From positions 1-35,875 of the forward strand of contig JAJDBQ010000081.1 in the NCBI GenBank assembly GCA_029261255.1: a stretch of DNA of 35,875 nt, written 5' to 3'. Positions 16,637 to 25,009 of the stretch are shown piece after piece. The DNA is from Nitrospirales bacterium (GTDB taxonomy: Bacteria > Nitrospirota > Nitrospiria > Nitrospirales > UBA8639). The position numbers were made by a program, and so were the translations under genes. A model generated the notes under the pieces. It was not told the DNA's origin. It did not search any database and saw nothing but the letters and a program-made list of their open reading frames with translations. How positions within the stretch are numbered: position 1 is the stretch's first letter; each line of letters starts with the position of its first letter.

Positions 16637-18403
16637 TTAGTCCTTTTGGTCTTCCAGTGTTTTAAAAAGCAGTTTGCCTATACACCAAATAGATTGTCCA
16701 AAATTCGAAATCAGTTGTTCGCCTTGTCTTAAAAACGACTTGCTCTTGTCAATTCCAGCGAGCTCTAATGCCTCTCCAATCTTCGAACTGGTCGGGTGAG
16801 CATCACCTACTCGCATGTCATACACACCAGCAATTGCGCGGAACACTGATCCAGCTTTATCAGTCCCAACCCTCTGGGCCAAAATATCCTGAAGAAGCTT
16901 ATTCGAACCGAGTTTATCCTTATCTGAATGCGTTGAAATCTTACGGAGCGCACGAACATCAAGCCGATCCGAAAAAACACGAACAAGCTCTTTAGCTAAT
17001 CTTAGCAATGACGCCTGATCTTTGCTCGCGAAGCGGGATATATGCTGCATGGCTGCGGCATATTCTATGTCGTGAGTGTAAAGAGAAGCGTTGAACTCTT
17101 GACGGAATCCCCTCTCTAGCAACTTCATAACCTTGAAGAGAAGATCTTCAACAGCATGGGTAGATGCTGGATGAGATTTTACTTGTGATGCCAATAGCTC
17201 AGTTGAAACCTTTCCATCCGGAACAACGTTATGAGCAGCCCAAATATGCTGCTCCCACGGGTCAAGGCGGGCAATATCATAAGCGTAGACAGTGATAAAA
17301 TCCGAGGAATTTATTCCGAAGTGAGTCCCACGCCCTGATGTAGAGCAAATGCCACCTGTTTCTGCCGTATACCACTTAAGAGAAAAACCGCGAAGACCGA
17401 GAAGCTCGCTTACTACGCTGGAACGGAACCACAACCATCGACCAATGTCTTCATTGTTTAAATCGGCAGATGCCATGCGCGTTCCGTCAGTTTCGACGAT
17501 GAATTGGGGAAGATTCTTATCAGCATCCCTTCGAACACGAATACTCTGCCCTTGATGTTCAATCCATTCGTCTCGCCAAAACTCGCCCTCTACCCGTATA
17601 CCGTCGTAACCACTATGATCTCCCCGTGAGCTTTCATGGTCGGTGTTGTCATCACTTACTGGCCCCATCACTGGGGCGTCTTCGTCTTCATCAACATCAG
17701 TTCGCCAAGCCCGAGATAAAATCCAATTTCCTCCATAGACATCATTCAACCTGCGAACTCTGAGCTCAAATCGCCCTCCGTCTCGCTGTTCTTGCTTATC
17801 TGCCAAACTTGCGTATTCACTCCCTTGCAGCGAAGCAACATTTTCCACTCTTTGGCGATAGCAAGAGAGACGAAGTGATAGGTTCCTTGCTGCCAAATAA
17901 TCGAGAAGAAACTCTCGCTTAATCTCGATCATGCGGTGTTCGCCGTTTTGATCGAGAACCTCCCGAGCTACCACAACGAAATTCTCTTCTGGCCTTACCC
18001 AGTTTGTTCCTTCCTTTATCAGACGAAGCGCAATAACTAGATCAGGATTTAGCACCCATAGACTTCCGCCAACTACTGGTTGAGGGTGTTCGAAGACAAG
18101 GTGAACTCCGACTGGTTCTTTGTCATTGCATTGATATTGTTCGATGGACGAGTAGTAACCATCCTCGTAAGCATAAGGCTGGACCCTGCAACCGACTCCA
18201 ATATCAGTCCAACTAAGTTGTTCCGCGACTTCTCGATGCTCCGGAGGGAACGCAACAGACCCACATCCAAAATACTCACTGACGTAGCCTATATTTTGAA
18301 CTTCACCCTGCTCCTCATCGCAGGAGGCTCTCAAGGGAACCCAGGTCGCACGAGAGAAGGCTCGACGAGTTTCTTTCTCTAAGAGAATCCAGTCTTGGTC
18401 CAT
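16637..18403 (-). CDS. Large hypothetical protein with C-terminal HEPN-like motif
   Basis: No family recognised with certainty. The 588-residue soluble protein has an acidic, beta-rich N-terminal half with a low-complexity acidic insert (DVDEDEDAPVMGPVSDDNTD). Its C-terminal third is helical, ending in AIAGVYDMRVGDAH (about residue 530), which contains R-x4-H. That is the catalytic signature of HEPN ribonucleases, in the usual position within a helical bundle (RAIAGVYDMRVGDAHP...EALELAG). Large proteins with a C-terminal HEPN domain are common abortive-infection effectors. The gene is the largest in the cargo half and stands alone on the minus strand. Defence function is inferred. Confidence 0.6.
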   Translation of the reverse strand: MDQDWILLEKETRRAFSRATWVPLRASCDEEQGEVQNIGYVSEYFGCGSVAFPPEHREVAEQLSWTDIGVGCRVQPYAYEDGYYSSIEQYQCNDKEPVGVHLVFEHPQPVVGGSLWVLNPDLVIALRLIKEGTNWVRPEENFVVVAREVLDQNGEHRMIEIKREFLLDYLAARNLSLRLSCYRQRVENVASLQGSEYASLADKQEQRDGGRFELRVRRLNDVYGGNWILSRAWRTDVDEDEDAPVMGPVSDDNTDHESSRGDHSGYDGIRVEGEFWRDEWIEHQGQSIRVRRDADKNLPQFIVETDGTRMASADLNNEDIGRWLWFRSSVVSELLGLRGFSLKWYTAETGGICSTSGRGTHFGINSSDFITVYAYDIARLDPWEQHIWAAHNVVPDGKVSTELLASQVKSHPASTHAVEDLLFKVMKLLERGFRQEFNASLYTHDIEYAAAMQHISRFASKDQASLLRLAKELVRVFSDRLDVRALRKISTHSDKDKLGSNKLLQDILAQRVGTDKAGSVFRAIAGVYDMRVGDAHPTSSKIGEALELAGIDKSKSFLRQGEQLISNFGQSIWCIGKLLFKTLEDQKD

Positions 18404-18493
18404 AGATGATCATTTACCTTCTTCAATACATGGTCTCAATGTCCGATTTGGGTCGTGTGCCGTCCTTAAACTAACTCACAAATTTGAATCCCA

Positions 18494-18688
18494 CTATTTC
18501 CCCTTGGGCAGAAGCCCCTTCTTCTCTAATTCCTGAATCTTTAAATCGAGCAGATCCATGATGAGGTCTCGGACGGACTTGTGTTCAGCCGCAGCCGCCA
18601 TTTTGATCCTATAGAACTGGTCTATCGGAATGTCTCTCAAATTGAGAGCGGCGGTTTCTTTTTCTTCTTTCTTGGGTTTCGGTGCCAT
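18494..18688 (-). CDS. Ribbon-helix-helix DNA-binding protein
   Basis: A 64-residue protein with a lysine-rich tail, a short strand (TAALNLRDIP) and two helices (DQFYRIKMAAAAEHKSVRDL, then IMDLLDLKIQELEKKG), the layout of CopG/Arc-type ribbon-helix-helix repressors, which bind DNA as dimers. It lies 90 bases upstream of the 588-residue gene in the same orientation and is divergent from the microprotein genes starting at 18871. It is a good candidate for regulator of either side, or an antitoxin-like partner. Confidence 0.7.
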   Translation of the reverse strand: MAPKPKKEEKETAALNLRDIPIDQFYRIKMAAAAEHKSVRDLIMDLLDLKIQELEKKGLLPKGK

Positions 18689-18870
18689 GTCTCAAACGGT
18701 ATCACGGGCCTAGAGATGTGTCGATGACACTTTTTTGCCGATCTTAGCTATTCCTCTTTTGTGGTATTGATTGGTTCATAGCGAATCTAGAAATGTATCA
18801 AGTATTGAGGCGTAGCTGACGATAAGGAAGGGACAGGCGAAGCAGAGAACTCCAAACCCGGAGGTGACGA

Positions 18871-19020
18871 ATGCACGACGCACAACAATGGCAAGGCTTA
18901 ACAGAGCGGGTTCAACAACAATGCCGGGAACTCGACCGGCATATTACGCGATGCGTGGAATTAAGCCGAACCGGCTCTTCCGACTTTCCAAGGTTGGATC
19001 CGCCCGAGGTGCGGTCATGA
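18871..19020 (+). CDS. 49-residue hypothetical microprotein
   Basis: ATG 18871 has GGAGGTG at ideal spacing. The product (MHDAQQWQGLTERVQQQCRE ... SDFPRLDPPEVRS) is hydrophilic, with one amphipathic helix. Its TGA overlaps the ATG of a membrane microprotein (ATGA at 19017-19020). The strong ribosome-binding site and the overlap support it over the longer frame starting at 18864. No function is assigned. Confidence 0.6.
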   Translation: MHDAQQWQGLTERVQQQCRELDRHITRCVELSRTGSSDFPRLDPPEVRS

Positions 19021-19124
19021 CTGGGGCTAGCGTGGTTTTCCCGGTCCTTGTCGCCACGGTGTTTTGGCAACTCGCTCAGGATTTTCAAGTAGTCATGGAA
19101 TCGGTGTGGTGGATCTTAGAATGA
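19017..19124 (+). CDS. 35-residue single-pass membrane microprotein
   Basis: The product MTGASVVFPVLVATVFWQLA (continuing QDFQVVMESVWWILE) is one transmembrane helix with a short aromatic tail. It starts inside the stop codon of the preceding microprotein and is probably translated by coupling. Short hydrophobic peptides next to a possible regulator (the ribbon-helix-helix gene) can be type I-like toxins, holin-like or regulatory peptides. None of these can be shown here. Confidence 0.5.
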   Translation: MTGASVVFPVLVATVFWQLAQDFQVVMESVWWILE

Positions 19125-19167
19125 GTGGGCTCTTTGTAGAACGAACCAATTCAAGGAGAGGTGCGAT

Positions 19168-19488
19168 ATGGCGAGACAACGAAAATTGATCTTGGGTCCG
19201 GACCCTATTTCGCAACCACTGCTCCGACAGTTGGAACAGATTCGCATCGAAGAGACCAGAGCGAAATCGTTTGACGAGTTAGTTCACGCTGCAGTGGTCC
19301 ATTACGTGTATTTAGTCAACACAATGAATCTTGGCCTAAATGCGCGACTCTTGCCCATACTTTCAGAGCTGCCAAACGGAGAGCCTATGCCGAGGAGATT
19401 CACTCATCAGGAACGAGCGAAATGGGGGAAGGTGATTTCGTTGTTGCCTTATCTGGAACGAGAAGGAGACTTATCGCAGAACACGTAG
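19168..19488 (+). CDS. Hypothetical protein, 106 residues
   Basis: Not recognised. ATG 19168 follows AAGGAGAGGTG, a strong ribosome-binding site. The protein is mostly helical and basic at the N-terminus (MARQRKLILGPDPISQPLLR), with a KSFDELVHAAVVHYVYLVNT helix and a C-terminal PRRFTHQERAKWGKVISLLP segment. It lies 43 bases after the two microproteins on the same strand, forming a three-gene run. Confidence 0.6.
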   Translation: MARQRKLILGPDPISQPLLRQLEQIRIEETRAKSFDELVHAAVVHYVYLVNTMNLGLNARLLPILSELPNGEPMPRRFTHQERAKWGKVISLLPYLEREGDLSQNT

Positions 19489-19569
19489 ACTGGCATGTCA
19501 TCTACCACGGTCAGCACCCGCTTGGCCGCCTGAGATACTCTTGGTGATCATGGTGAATCAGAAGTCAAT

Positions 19570-19711
19570 GAGCGGTGATCGTAAAGAAAATCTAGAAAGG
19601 CCACACCATACAAAGCAGAAGGTATAAAGCAAAGGATTGGAGATAAGGTAGGTGGATAAAGCCCAGGATCTATGGGAATAGCATATTAGGGTACCGTCTG
19701 AATCACCGCTC
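19570..19711. repeat. 10-bp inverted repeat pair
   Basis: GAGCGGTGAT at 19570-19579 has its exact complement ATCACCGCTC at 19702-19711, 122 bases away and abutting the stop codon of the membrane gene at 19712. The two may mark the ends of a small insertion or allow a long-range fold in the 3' end of that transcript. The 223-base gap has no other recognisable content. Confidence 0.35.
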
Positions 19712-20287
19712 TTAGCTATCTTTGTCTGCTTTCGACCGCTGCCAAATCACCATCAGCACGACCACAATCAGGCATCCTCCCCATGGAATCAAGAAATGGT
19801 TGATCCACTGAGGTTCGAAGTTGGGTAGAGCGACACTCAAAAGGATCACTGGCGTGGCGATAACTCCCAGGCCGACAAAAGAATCGAAGGACCGGCCGCT
19901 GGATATAAGCAAAAAAATGCCCACAAGTGACCATGGCATTATGGCGTATAACAGCGTTTCGGTATTAAGTGATGACATCTCCCCCTTTGGTAGGGGCTGC
20001 ATGAAGCCACGAAGCTGGAGCTTCAGGTTGTTAAGCGATGCCAAAATATCCTCGTCATTGATATCTTGTGCGGATTCCTGAAGCGCTAGAACTCGTTCAA
20101 GGATAGCAGCCTCACGATCGAGTCGCGTAAGCTCGAAATTCCCCGTAACCTTTTCATACACTATTAATGCCAGTACGACTGTTATAAGTAAACCTGCAAC
20201 AAACAAGAGCCGAGGCCACGAGAACTCAGTAATGAGTTTCTCAAAGAATTGGACAATTGAATTAACTGTTTTATCGGAAGACACCAT
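19712..20287 (-). CDS. Multi-pass membrane protein of unknown function
   Basis: Not recognised. 191 residues. One N-terminal membrane helix (about 28-46, LLFVAGLLITVVLALIVYEK) is followed by an acidic cytoplasmic or periplasmic coiled region (TRLDREAAILERVLALQESA). Three further membrane helices then lie in the C-terminal half (AIMPWSLVGIFLLISSG, VGLGVIATPVILLSVALP, HFLIPWGGCLIVVVLMVIW). The layout resembles membrane effectors or sensors near defence genes, but there is no recognisable domain. Confidence 0.6.
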   Translation of the reverse strand: MVSSDKTVNSIVQFFEKLITEFSWPRLLFVAGLLITVVLALIVYEKVTGNFELTRLDREAAILERVLALQESAQDINDEDILASLNNLKLQLRGFMQPLPKGEMSSLNTETLLYAIMPWSLVGIFLLISSGRSFDSFVGLGVIATPVILLSVALPNFEPQWINHFLIPWGGCLIVVVLMVIWQRSKADKDS

Positions 20288-20594
20288 ATATATTTCTGCC
20301 TAACTATTGAAGACAATTACTTTTATTGCTAACAATCTTTGGTGATGCTGATGTCTCAGAATTATGTTCTCGGTTACCTATTGAGGGTGCCTCGGATGTT
20401 AACTTAGAACCACAACCCATGTTCGAACAATTCTTTCCCACAGGTTATGAAAATTCGGTATGTCCATAATGCAACAGATTGCTTAAAAAAGAAAGGATTA
20501 CCTTTTCGAGTAAGTCCCAAAACCATCAAGGCCTGATGGCCAGTCACTTAACAAATTGGTTTAAAAATTGGAATAAGAGTTCTAGGAGAAGACA
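20288..20594. other. Intergenic gap, nothing identified
   Basis: These 307 bases between two minus-strand genes contain no open frame with a credible start, no strong hairpin and no repeat that I could find. The promoter for the membrane-protein gene at 19712-20287 is presumably here. Confidence 0.5.
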
Positions 20595-20948
20595 CTAGGC
20601 ATTCGCCTCAGGCATCTTATTGGCCGTCTGTTTTCCCCATTCCAATAACTGAATAGTCCGGCCTAGAAGCTCCTTGGCGTGATCAGCCGAGAGGCCATGC
20701 TTAAGGATCACTTCCATGAGTTCTTCAATGACGGCGTTCTCTTGAGCGGTGAAGCGTTTGGAGGATGGGTCGGTAGAGTTAGCAGAGTCGGCTTTCTGTT
20801 TCAGCTGTTGGGCGAGCGTCAGAATTTCTTGCTTGGTGAGGAGACCTTTTTGTTCGAGCAATTCCCCGAGAGCGGCGAGCTCATACATCGAATCGATGGT
20901 CATGTCACAGAGGTTCTGGAAGTCTTTGCGGTCTATGGGGTCAGGCAT
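20595..20948 (-). CDS. Small helical hypothetical protein
   Basis: Not recognised. From the codon at 20948 (MPDPIDRKDFQNLCDMTIDS) the product has 117 residues and is predicted all-helical, with MYELAALGELLEQKGLLTKQ and FTAQENAVIEELMEVILKHG, then LSADHAKELLGRTIQLLEWG. The open frame continues upstream to 21098, but the extra 50 residues have a composition unlike a real N-terminus and no support. No clear ribosome-binding site is visible at either start. Confidence 0.55.
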   Translation of the reverse strand: MPDPIDRKDFQNLCDMTIDSMYELAALGELLEQKGLLTKQEILTLAQQLKQKADSANSTDPSSKRFTAQENAVIEELMEVILKHGLSADHAKELLGRTIQLLEWGKQTANKMPEANA

Positions 20949-21100
20949 AGGAAAATCGTATACGGGTGGGAGCCAGGATGACAATGGTAACACCAACCTT
21001 CCCCATCCGAGGAATGGTACTCCCAGGCTCCATCCTTCATGATGTGAGTCCTTTGTTAAAAGCACCTTGGCGGGAAAGAATGCCCCCGCTAAGATCATTG

Positions 21101-21133
21101 CGCCCCCTGGGATTAGGACTTCTTCAGGGGGCG
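21101..21133 (+). terminator. Strong GC-rich inverted repeat
   Basis: CGCCCCCTG (21101-21109) and CAGGGGGCG (21125-21133) form a perfect nine-pair stem with a 15-base loop, followed on the plus strand by TGGTGTTTTT. It reads as an intrinsic terminator for plus-strand transcription, yet genes on both sides (20595-20948, 21156-21881) are on the minus strand. It may block transcription running in from the opposite direction. Confidence 0.55.
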
Positions 21134-21155
21134 TGGTGTTTTTAGATCACTGTAT

Positions 21156-21881
21156 CTATTGAAAAACTAGATCCCAACTATATATCAAGATATTACCGAG
21201 GAAATATAGAATGCAAAATAAATAGAGAACCGTGGGAAGTAAATAAATAAAATCTTCAACAAATCCGAAAACTTTTGTAATTATTTTTTCATTAGAAATT
21301 GTAACATGGTGATAAGATTGGTCTGGAATAACTTGCAGATCCCCTGGTGCTATAAAGGGAAAATGTCGTCCTAAAACTCTATGAATGGCTTGATTCGCAA
21401 TGGCATCACCTTTATTTGCGTACTCCTTTTCTACGGAAATGAAAAATTCCGAGTAATAATTACCGGGAACAGATTCTTGCCTTTTGACAAAGGGAAGAGT
21501 TGAATGTTTCCCTTTTTTCAAATTAGAAAGATGTAAATCCCTTTGTTTGCTTCGTTTTTCAATCTGGCTCTCTTCCACAGGCTCAACCAGCACTCCAAAT
21601 TCTTTGAGCCACCTTCTTAATTGATAAGGTATTGGTTTCTGAAAGCATTGGCGGTATAAAAAAAGAAACAAAGCATAAAAGATTACTACATAGGTTAGTA
21701 CAATAATTACCCAAGGATTTCCAATGGTTAGCTCTCCCAGCCAAGGAATAGTTAGTTTGTTAGATGAAAATTTTGCATCTCCGAATGTGATAACAAAGAA
21801 AATTAAACTCATTCCTAGAGTAAAGCGGCGTAATCCAGCCTCGCGAGGATCTACTTCGTTCTGAGTGTATGATGATTCCAT
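21156..21881 (-). CDS. Membrane protein of unknown function
   Basis: Not recognised. 241 residues. Two or three membrane helices lie in the first 80 residues (FTLGMSLIFFVITFG and NPWVIIVLTYVVIFYALFLF). A soluble central region (about 85-200) includes NYYSEFFISVEKEYANKGDA, and a final membrane hairpin is FIYLLPTVLYLFCILYFLGN. The coding sequence is visibly AT-rich compared with the backbone genes, consistent with recent transfer. It lies 149 bases downstream of the TIR gene on the same strand and may be expressed with it. Confidence 0.6.
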   Translation of the reverse strand: MESSYTQNEVDPREAGLRRFTLGMSLIFFVITFGDAKFSSNKLTIPWLGELTIGNPWVIIVLTYVVIFYALFLFLYRQCFQKPIPYQLRRWLKEFGVLVEPVEESQIEKRSKQRDLHLSNLKKGKHSTLPFVKRQESVPGNYYSEFFISVEKEYANKGDAIANQAIHRVLGRHFPFIAPGDLQVIPDQSYHHVTISNEKIITKVFGFVEDFIYLLPTVLYLFCILYFLGNILIYSWDLVFQ

Positions 21882-22030
21882 TGAATCCTAATTAAATTAC
21901 TGCCCATTTTCCCTAGCGCATTTTACAAGGGCTCAAGACATTGCGGTCGATCATTCCTCGGATTATTCACCAACGTTCTCATCTGAAACGTTTCTATCTG
22001 TTCTCACGAATTAAGCGGCCGTACATTCCC

Positions 22031-23071
22031 TCATTCCGCCTTTTCCTTCTTAGTCGGCTGGTCTTCTTTCAGGTCTTTCAATAAACGTTTAAAGGCTTTT
22101 TGATATGCTGAATTGGTTTCCCAATTGGTAAAGTCGGGAATGTAATAATCGCGGACTTTATCGGCCAAATCTTCTCCTACAGTCGCATCGAAACATTCCC
22201 AGGTTTGAATATGCTTGAAATCGACCAACCCAAGAGGAAAGAGTTTTCGTTTGTTCTGTTGGCCCTCAGCTTTGAGCGTTCGCTTTAATTCGGTTACCAC
22301 CCACTTACTGTTCATACTATTGGGGGAGAGAATCAGCAACAATTTGTCATGTACTCGAATGGCCGAATCAATTTGATGATAGAGTTTCATCCCACCCCGA
22401 ACATCCTCAGGTGCAAACCAACAACGCACCCCGGCATCTTGAAGGTCTGAATAGAGACGTCTTGCAAAATCTTCATCCTTTGAGGAATAGCTAATGAAAC
22501 ATGAATAAAACTGGAAGGCTTGGTTGTGAAAGAGAGAAGGAATATATGTAATGAATTTTTCAGACAGTCCGCATCTTTGCAAAAACTTGTTGCCAAGATT
22601 TTGAGAAATCCTAAGCGTGTGCTCATCCAAATGACTGGGTCCATTATGGTGGCAAGTTCTAAGTCCGTAAACGTTTGAAAGGTCAACATTGGCGAAAATT
22701 GTGTAAGCTAATGTTGTTGCCGTGAAGTTTGTCCTTGTAAAAGACCCTAACATGAAAATGGCAACGGTCAGGTTTGCGCCAGTAAGATCTGCCTCGTTCA
22801 AAATCGCACCACCAAGGTTCGCCCCAGCGAGCTGCGCCTGGACAAGGTTGGCCTGGCTTAGATTCGCGCGCGTCAATATTGTTCCATTGAGAAACGCCTG
22901 ACTTAGGTCTGCACCGCTCAGGTCCACAAGGTCGAACCTCGCTCCGTTGAGATTTGCCCTGCTTAAGTTGGCACCTCTGAGGTCTATATATTCATTTACA
23001 TATTTCTTTCGCCACGCATTCCAGACCTCAACGCCTTCCTTGAGTTTTGCGAGATGTTCAGGATTGGCCAT
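22031..23071 (-). CDS. Pentapeptide-repeat and TIR-domain protein
   Basis: 346 residues from ATG 23071; a TTG at 23086 would add five. Residues about 32-135 are pentapeptide repeats of A(D/N)LxxA type (LRGANLSRANLNGARFDLVD), predicted to form a right-handed beta-helix. Residues about 188-330 are a TIR domain: FISYSSKDEDFARRLYSDLQ, then GVRCWFAPEDVRGG, then LLLILSPNSMNSKWVVTEL. The W257-x3-E261 pair matches the catalytic glutamate position of NAD+-cleaving TIR domains. Known bacterial TIR proteins of this kind act in anti-phage abortive infection, and pentapeptide helices often act as recognition or scaffold modules. Its defence role is inferred from domain type and its location in an element. 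Confidence 0.88.
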   Translation of the reverse strand: MANPEHLAKLKEGVEVWNAWRKKYVNEYIDLRGANLSRANLNGARFDLVDLSGADLSQAFLNGTILTRANLSQANLVQAQLAGANLGGAILNEADLTGANLTVAIFMLGSFTRTNFTATTLAYTIFANVDLSNVYGLRTCHHNGPSHLDEHTLRISQNLGNKFLQRCGLSEKFITYIPSLFHNQAFQFYSCFISYSSKDEDFARRLYSDLQDAGVRCWFAPEDVRGGMKLYHQIDSAIRVHDKLLLILSPNSMNSKWVVTELKRTLKAEGQQNKRKLFPLGLVDFKHIQTWECFDATVGEDLADKVRDYYIPDFTNWETNSAYQKAFKRLLKDLKEDQPTKKEKAE

Positions 23072-23304
23072 AAGGGGGATTCTCAAGGAGTAGGAAGCAA
23101 ATTCATTCTGCTGGTGTTCAGGTTGCTACCATACAAAATCTGCTTGATAAAGGGAATGGAGAGAAGGGATGCAGTGGGTTAATGGGTCGCCTTGTGTCTG
23201 GGAACAAAATGGGTTGAATTATTAGGAAAAATCTGCATACTACCATCAATCATATAACTGCCTCATTTCAATATTTACGTTTCTAAAATAAGTGAGAGTT
23301 GAAA

Positions 23305-24624
23305 ATGAATAATTTTGTCCGGGTAGCCGCTTTACTTCTAGCAACCGTCATGTTGAGTGGATGTTTAGCAAACATGAACTCTATATATAGGGAATTTGAT
23401 GTTAACCGCGGTCAGAGTGTTTCCATAGATGCAAAGCAGCGAGTCGTGCTGGTCACAAAAAATGGGGTATGTGCTGAGCCTAGCCCAGATGCACTTTCTG
23501 TAATAGGGGCTTCTCTAGCAGCCAGTGGTGCGACTCCTCAGCAAATTTCAGTGCAGCTGGCAGCTGCGATGTCAGAGACCGGTTCCAATATCGGAGTCAG
23601 ATCCCAAACAATTCAGCTTTTGCGGGATGCTATGTATAGATTGTGTGAGGGACACATAGGTGGTGCAATACGTGGCCCAGCCTTTATTAAACTTCAAAGA
23701 GTGTATCAAAATGCAATGATGGGGTTACTTGCGATTGAACAATTAACGGGGGCTGTTGCCCCTAGAGCTAGAATCATAAACGCTTCGGCTAAAGCTGATT
23801 CCGGTACTTCATTACTCGAAGCTCAGAAGTCTCTTGAGATAGCTCGAGAGAGCTTGGATAAATTAGAAAAATCCCTCAAGAAGGCAAATGACGATTTGGC
23901 GAAGGAGCAAGGAGCCCTGAGAGAAAAAAACAAGGAATCTGAAACTCTTAAAACAGCTTCCGAAAGTGATTCTAGTAAAACAGCCGAGGCAGCGGCAGCG
24001 GCTAGTAAAGCTACTCAACAGAAAGAGATGACAGATAAAACACAAAAAATCGTAGACGACCTCCAAAAGCAAGTCGAGGACGCAAAAAAGAATTTGAAAG
24101 CTGCAGAAGAGTTTCGTGATCGTTCCAGAGGTGTAAAATCCAAGACTGGTGGTAAGGGACAGTTTTTAGGAAACACAGGATCAACGAGTTCCACAATATC
24201 AAAAGAAGCTGCCAAGGAGTTAGGAGCCGCAGTAGTGGCTATTGTTAAAGAAATTGTGAACGCAAGTTATGCCGAAGAAACGTGTTTAGAAATTGAGTTG
24301 AAGAATTTAGAGTTGCAGGCGGCTGCCCCTGCCCTTGCCCCTGCCCCGGTGGCAGCTCTTGGTGCTGTGAAATATTTTGATAAGTTTGGTAATGCGCGAG
24401 AATTTTGTGAAAAAATTCTAAACCTAAAAGCACGTCAAGCTTTTCGGGAAACTGCAGAAAAACCAAATTCTTTGCCAGGCCAAAATGCAGATTTTGAGGC
24501 ATTACGGCAAATAGAATTAGAAAATGAAAAGATGCGTCAGCAACTCAGGAAAATAGAACTAGAACGTGAGTTAAAAAGGCAGAAAGAACTTAAAGCTACA
24601 GAGGACATAAAACTCGGGCCATAA
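23305..24624 (+). CDS. Coiled-coil lipoprotein
   Basis: 439 residues from ATG 23305 (TTG 23299 is in frame). A lipoprotein signal peptide ends in the lipobox LSGC (about residue 20), so the mature protein is lipid-anchored. A globular region (30-150) is followed by a long lysine/glutamate/alanine coiled coil (SLEIARESLDKLEKSLKKAN and on, about 175-275), a glycine/serine-rich segment, an APALAPAPVAAL linker and a charged C-terminal helix (about 390-439). No family is recognised. It is the only plus-strand gene of the right half and is divergent from the TIR gene across 233 bases. Confidence 0.7.
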   Translation: MNNFVRVAALLLATVMLSGCLANMNSIYREFDVNRGQSVSIDAKQRVVLVTKNGVCAEPSPDALSVIGASLAASGATPQQISVQLAAAMSETGSNIGVRSQTIQLLRDAMYRLCEGHIGGAIRGPAFIKLQRVYQNAMMGLLAIEQLTGAVAPRARIINASAKADSGTSLLEAQKSLEIARESLDKLEKSLKKANDDLAKEQGALREKNKESETLKTASESDSSKTAEAAAAASKATQQKEMTDKTQKIVDDLQKQVEDAKKNLKAAEEFRDRSRGVKSKTGGKGQFLGNTGSTSSTISKEAAKELGAAVVAIVKEIVNASYAEETCLEIELKNLELQAAAPALAPAPVAALGAVKYFDKFGNAREFCEKILNLKARQAFRETAEKPNSLPGQNADFEALRQIELENEKMRQQLRKIELERELKRQKELKATEDIKLGP

Positions 24625-25009
24625 ATTTAAATTCAAGGGAAGGAATGAAGGGGAGAATAAAATAGAAAACAGCACTATGTTTTCAATTGTTTGGAAGCAA
24701 AACGTCTGATTCTTTTGTTTAGCCAATTAGATATTTCAGAAAACCTCCTCCTAGCAAGTTGAGGGGGAACTTGGGCTAGTCTTGTGAAGCGGATCCAGAA
24801 GATAAGACTGAAAAATTAAAAGTTTACCTCTGAACACTTAGGCCTTTCATTTGCGGACGATACTGACTCTATCTCATTCACACTAAAAAGTGTGAGATAT
24901 CATCTGTCTTTATAGGAATTTTGTAACTCCTAATCACACTCAATCATTCTAGGGTAGTAGTGTTCTTGGTCGCCTTGCCAAGCGGAGAGTAATTAGTGCC
25001 TTCCATCGG
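24625..25009. other. Gap between convergent genes with a 7-bp hairpin
   Basis: No gene is visible in these 385 bases. TCACACT-AAAA-AGTGTGA at 24878-24895 is a perfect seven-pair stem with a four-base loop, lacking a T-tract. It sits between the lipoprotein gene (plus strand) and the integrase gene (minus strand), so it could end either transcript, or be a binding site. Confidence 0.5.

Noticed and set aside
16487-16732. Open frame of 81 residues overlapping the 588-residue gene end
   Set aside because: No ribosome-binding site, cysteine-rich and leucine-rich random-looking composition, and overlaps a well-supported gene on the other strand.
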